A DNA stretch of 33,514 nucleotides, taken from the NCBI GenBank assembly GCA_964360145.1, contig CAYHWW010000021.1, positions 1 through 33,514 on the forward strand, given 5' to 3'. The notes under the pieces are model-generated. The model was not told the origin of the DNA. It saw only the letters and a list, made by a program, of their open reading frames with translations, and searched no databases. The position numbers and the translations under genes are program-made. This stretch comes from CAYHWW01 sp964360145. Lineage in GTDB: Bacteria > Bdellovibrionota > UBA1018 > CAYHWW01. How positions within the stretch are numbered: the stretch's first letter is position 1; every line of letters begins with the position of its first letter. Below are positions 30,348-33,514 of the stretch, piece by piece.

Positions 30348-33062
30348 TTGAAGCGCTGCTCTGTTTATACCATCGTCGCGGCCCTCGGCGTGGCGCTGTT
30401 CTCCGCCGGCTGCCCCACCAACCAGGGCCCCGCGAACACTTCCTCGAAGAGCTCCGCGAAAAGCACGGCCAACCCCGGCGGCAGCTATTCGCCTGCACCC
30501 AGCGCATCCGCAGGGGCCACGGGCCTCACCATGATCAACGTCAGCGTGTCCACCGGCGCCGATGCCTCGGCCACACCTAACGTGACGTTGTACTTTGATT
30601 CATCGAGCACCAATGGAGTTACCGTGTCCAATGTGTGTACCGCCACGGCCGCCGCGGGCGGAAGTGGCGCCTCGGACAAACCTTGTCTGTGCCGCTATAC
30701 CTGGCCGGAGGTCAACCCTTCCTCCGGCATGGGTGTCACGCGCACGGCGGAGACCCCCGTGACCACGGCGCAACCCTACCTGGCTGGCTGCGCCGCCCCC
30801 AGCGTGTGGAGCACGGAGATCGCCGACGGTACTGCGGTGAACATCACCATCGTACCGGACACCCGCGCCAGCACTTCAGCGTTTACCTGCAACACCATGC
30901 AGTACACCAAACAAGGCTCGGCGGTGACCGGCGACTTCCGTGATGCCGAAGGCCGCGCCATCCGCAACATCCACCACTACACCTGCTTTGATTACTTCTC
31001 GAAGCAAGTATCCCTCGCGCATAAAACCATGGCAGGCACGCAACGCGCGGGAGCGGCCGCTGCAACCCCACCGCAAGTCCCCCTGGCAAATACCTTCGAG
31101 TCCTCGAATACAACCCAATCCGCTCAGAGCTATTGGTACGATTTTTACGTCCGCAGCAATGAGTTGGGCACCATCGTCGGTGAAGCCCAGGGCTTCTACT
31201 GCCCCAAGGTGCGCACCAACCGCGGTGGCACGCTCTCCGTGAACCCCTTTCCCCTGGACACCACCTTTGCCGTCGCGAACAACTCCAGCAGCCGCTACAA
31301 CGTGGCGGTGACCGCTAATATCCGCCTCAATGCAGGGGGCGGTAGCACCGGCGCGGCCCAACAAGGGATACTGGGTTACGCCATCAAACCCAATGCCGAT
31401 GGCACCTGCCCCACGGTGGGAGACTGGGAGGGAGGAGGCCTCATACGACGCACCTTCCGCCTGCGACGCTACACCGTGGCCTACCCCGTGCGCTACAATG
31501 CCAGCGGCACTGTGTTGTCCCAGCAGGTGGTGAACACCCTCTACATCGCGGACCGCCCGGTGGATAAAACGGCGCAGGATTCCACGAAGCCCATCACGCG
31601 GCTGGGGCCGAAGCCCTGTCCCTTTTCGTTTCCCATGAGTCAATCGCTGGCTGGATCCACTACAGCCTCACCCGTCAGTCACGCGTGTACCGTACCGACC
31701 TGGAAGCTACCTCCAACGTTCGACTATTCCACTCTTGCCGCTGGACTATCCGACGCAGCACCATTTAATAGTGCGGGGTCTCACATCAACCACCTCTACG
31801 GCCTTCCAAGCGGCTTAAGGTTCGGACTCTCTCCCAATGATGCCATCGCACTGCCGGCCGTTAGGGGGTCCAATCGTAGCTATTGCATGGCCAACGGCAC
31901 ACATGACAACGCAGTTCCTGCATCGGTCGTGGGTGGTTCAAAAATTATCAATGGACACAGCACTTCGAACTGCGTGGCTGGTACACCGCGATCAGGCAGC
32001 TCATCCTACTCCGCGAATGATTTTGTCACCCCCAAGAACATCGACGGCACCGTCATCGCCAAGTCCGAATGCCCCATCTACCCCCCGCCTGCCGTGAACC
32101 TCACCAGCCAAGCGGACATGCACGTGCGCCCTCTGAAGGGCTTCGTGCCGGAATTCCTCGAAGACACCAGCTTCAAGGCCTGCGCCTATCAACCCTCGGT
32201 GCCCGTGGACCCCGAGATCGTCACGGTTTACAACGCCTATCAGTATCCGCAGCCCGGCGATCGCAGCACGGATGACCCCAAGAACGCCCGGGCATTCTAC
32301 TGCTCACGCAGCTACCCCGACCCCGCGTGGTTCGAGCCCTCGGACGGCGGCGCGTCCTTCAGCAAAACTCCCGGAAACTGCGACTCCGGACGGCCTAAAG
32401 GGGCGAGCACGACAAATCCCAGCCGTTACTACGTGCCTAAGTCTGACGGCTATGGCGGCACCGAGGTACCGCAAAATGGCTATCTGAGTGCCACCGTGAC
32501 GCCGAATAAGCGGTCCGTGCCCGATGGCATGATCACCTCCTACGCCATCATGAATGAACGCACCTATGCCTGCGCATTCACCTACTATCCTGGCAAGGTA
32601 AAGGGCTTCAACGCCAACGCCAAACTCACGGAATTCGTGACGCCACGTTCGGGCTGCTGCCAGCGCCAGAGTGGTAACTCCAAGAGCAGCGGCGCATCAC
32701 GGGGGGGAGCTTCCGCCACCGCGGAGAATCGAGGCATCCACTCTTTAGTGCCCCCCATTGGCCCTTGGTACAATCACTACGGAAAACCAGCTTTCACCAT
32801 GCAGTCCATCTTACTTTCTGGCGCGCCCTATTTATTGACGCCCAACAGCGGTAATTTCAATCGTACAGACGCTGCATGTTATACGGCAGGTGCCGTACAC
32901 TACATTGACGGCGCTGCATGCAGCGTCGATTCACCTTCTGCCCCCACCTACTCCTCCACCGGTGGTCACGCCATCATCACCGGCTCGGGCTGGGGCACCG
33001 CCGGCACCGCGGAAACCTCCGGCACGCCCATGGGCTGCTACGACCCCAGCGAAGATCCGTGA
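30348..33062 (+). CDS. Giant surface lipoprotein 2
   Basis: The product has 904 residues with a classical lipoprotein signal (MKRCSVYTIVAALGVALFSAGC). It begins at TTG, with AAGGGG about 9 bases upstream and no better ATG nearby. A serine-rich linker follows (about 23-60), then beta-rich, cysteine-containing regions. Segments such as CLCRYTWPEV (near 112), AQGFYCPK and ILGYAIKPNADGTCP recall QCRLRWTDP, AAGFECPS and VLGFASLPNSAGQCP of the preceding lipoprotein, in the same order. This supports tandem duplication followed by strong divergence. It has no recognisable enzyme motif. The two genes lie 82 bases apart on the same strand and are probably co-expressed. The function is unknown. Confidence 0.85.
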   Translation: MKRCSVYTIVAALGVALFSAGCPTNQGPANTSSKSSAKSTANPGGSYSPAPSASAGATGLTMINVSVSTGADASATPNVTLYFDSSSTNGVTVSNVCTATAAAGGSGASDKPCLCRYTWPEVNPSSGMGVTRTAETPVTTAQPYLAGCAAPSVWSTEIADGTAVNITIVPDTRASTSAFTCNTMQYTKQGSAVTGDFRDAEGRAIRNIHHYTCFDYFSKQVSLAHKTMAGTQRAGAAAATPPQVPLANTFESSNTTQSAQSYWYDFYVRSNELGTIVGEAQGFYCPKVRTNRGGTLSVNPFPLDTTFAVANNSSSRYNVAVTANIRLNAGGGSTGAAQQGILGYAIKPNADGTCPTVGDWEGGGLIRRTFRLRRYTVAYPVRYNASGTVLSQQVVNTLYIADRPVDKTAQDSTKPITRLGPKPCPFSFPMSQSLAGSTTASPVSHACTVPTWKLPPTFDYSTLAAGLSDAAPFNSAGSHINHLYGLPSGLRFGLSPNDAIALPAVRGSNRSYCMANGTHDNAVPASVVGGSKIINGHSTSNCVAGTPRSGSSSYSANDFVTPKNIDGTVIAKSECPIYPPPAVNLTSQADMHVRPLKGFVPEFLEDTSFKACAYQPSVPVDPEIVTVYNAYQYPQPGDRSTDDPKNARAFYCSRSYPDPAWFEPSDGGASFSKTPGNCDSGRPKGASTTNPSRYYVPKSDGYGGTEVPQNGYLSATVTPNKRSVPDGMITSYAIMNERTYACAFTYYPGKVKGFNANAKLTEFVTPRSGCCQRQSGNSKSSGASRGGASATAENRGIHSLVPPIGPWYNHYGKPAFTMQSILLSGAPYLLTPNSGNFNRTDAACYTAGAVHYIDGAACSVDSPSAPTYSSTGGHAIITGSGWGTAGTAETSGTPMGCYDPSEDP

Positions 33063-33086
33063 GCGCTGTGCTACCATGGTGAAACC

Positions 33087-33514
33087 ATGGACGTTGCACT
33101 CAACACGCTGCTTCCCAATATTGAGCTCGGCTGCAACTTAAGCGTTGTAGCTGTCACGCCGGATCTCGTGGCCGTGAATAAGCCTTCAGGCATCCACAGC
33201 GCGCCGCTCGCCTTGGGCGAGCTCAGCTCGGTGCTCAACGCCGTGGTGGCCATCCACCCCGAGTGCGCCCAGGCCGTGGGACGTAAAAGCATCGAAGGTA
33301 CGTTGCTGCACCGCCTGGATCGCGGCACCAGCGGGATTTTATTATTCGCACGCTCGGCGGCGAGCTACAAAGTGCTGCGTCGGCTCTGGGAAGAGCGGCT
33401 TTTGACCAAGGATTATCTGGCCTGGGTGGAGGGCGCACTGAAATTTGAGGGGAGCTTGAATCTCACCCTCGCCCATGACCCCAAGAGTAAGAAGAAGATG
33501 GTGGCGCTGGAGAC
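33087..33514 (+). CDS. RluA-family pseudouridine synthase, N-terminal part (partial)
   Basis: The reading frame from the ATG at 33087 (MDVALNTLLPNIELGC) stays open to the window end, giving 142 visible residues. It carries the RluA family features: VAVNKPSGIHSAPL near the start, and HRLDRGTSGILLFARS with the catalytic aspartate of the HRLD motif. These enzymes isomerise uridine to pseudouridine in 23S rRNA or tRNA. KDYLAWVEG, a typical following strand, is also present. No S4 domain precedes it, so it resembles the shorter RluA/RluC-type or TruC-like members. The exact target cannot be named. It starts 24 bases after the second giant lipoprotein gene. The C-terminal half lies beyond the window. 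Confidence 0.9.
   Translation, partial: MDVALNTLLPNIELGCNLSVVAVTPDLVAVNKPSGIHSAPLALGELSSVLNAVVAIHPECAQAVGRKSIEGTLLHRLDRGTSGILLFARSAASYKVLRRLWEERLLTKDYLAWVEGALKFEGSLNLTLAHDPKSKKKMVALE

Noticed and set aside
1..33514. CRISPR array or restriction-modification system
   Set aside because: No regularly spaced short repeats, cas genes or methylase motifs were seen on either strand.

Overview
The window looks like part of a draft genome of a Gram-negative bacterium. It encodes Lgt, the lipid II flippase MurJ, an outer-membrane-type beta-barrel, several signal-peptide proteins and two very large lipoproteins, and most of it is GC-rich. I cannot fix the phylum. GreB, a YebC/YeeN-type protein, NagZ and a membrane pyrophosphatase fit a proteobacterial or Bdellovibrionota-like organism. 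A run of Ns flanked by an exact 55-base duplication shows that the piece is a scaffold of short-read contigs.

Layout. 1-2816: an AT-rich accessory segment ending at a tRNA-Val(CAC). It holds the end of a serine-recombinase-like gene and a tight three-gene operon (unknown protein, Xre/MbcA-type antitoxin, RES-domain toxin). 3061-6456: a secreted helical protein, convergent with and antisense-overlapping an operon of a duplicated-domain exported protein, a Caf16-like ABC ATPase and an RRM RNA-binding protein. 6641-9015: greB, a yebC-family gene and a nagZ-like glycosidase. 9108-13784: the most intriguing stretch. A 10-codon mini-ORF and a strong terminator precede an operon of a heme-oxygenase-like diiron oxidase and a YcaO protein. 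A histidine kinase/response regulator pair converges on this operon, and a degenerate receiver protein lies next to the kinase.

13781-18964: hppA-murJ-YdjM-like hydrolase operon on the minus strand, broken only by the assembly artefact. 19162-22142: a small cysteine-rich exported protein, a PHA-system-like small protein, a nitronate monooxygenase family protein and a GT2 glycosyltransferase, interspersed with three palindromic intergenic elements, two of one family. 22255-26899: a YyaL/DUF255 thioredoxin-fold protein, a beta-barrel protein, lgt, and a polytopic membrane protein of GT-C-like aspect. 27077-33062: a perfect 26-bp inverted repeat, then two adjacent distantly similar giant lipoproteins. 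33087-end: the start of an RluA-family pseudouridine synthase that runs off the window.

The best candidate for an undescribed system is the YcaO/diiron-oxidase operon with its mini-ORF and convergent two-component system. It has the architecture of a ribosomally synthesised peptide (RiPP) locus, but the precursor would be unusually short. Second is the pairing of a Caf16-type ABC ATPase with an RRM protein. In yeast Caf16 is linked to the Ccr4-Not mRNA-decay complex. Third is the extra gene locked to a RES-Xre toxin-antitoxin pair on the island.
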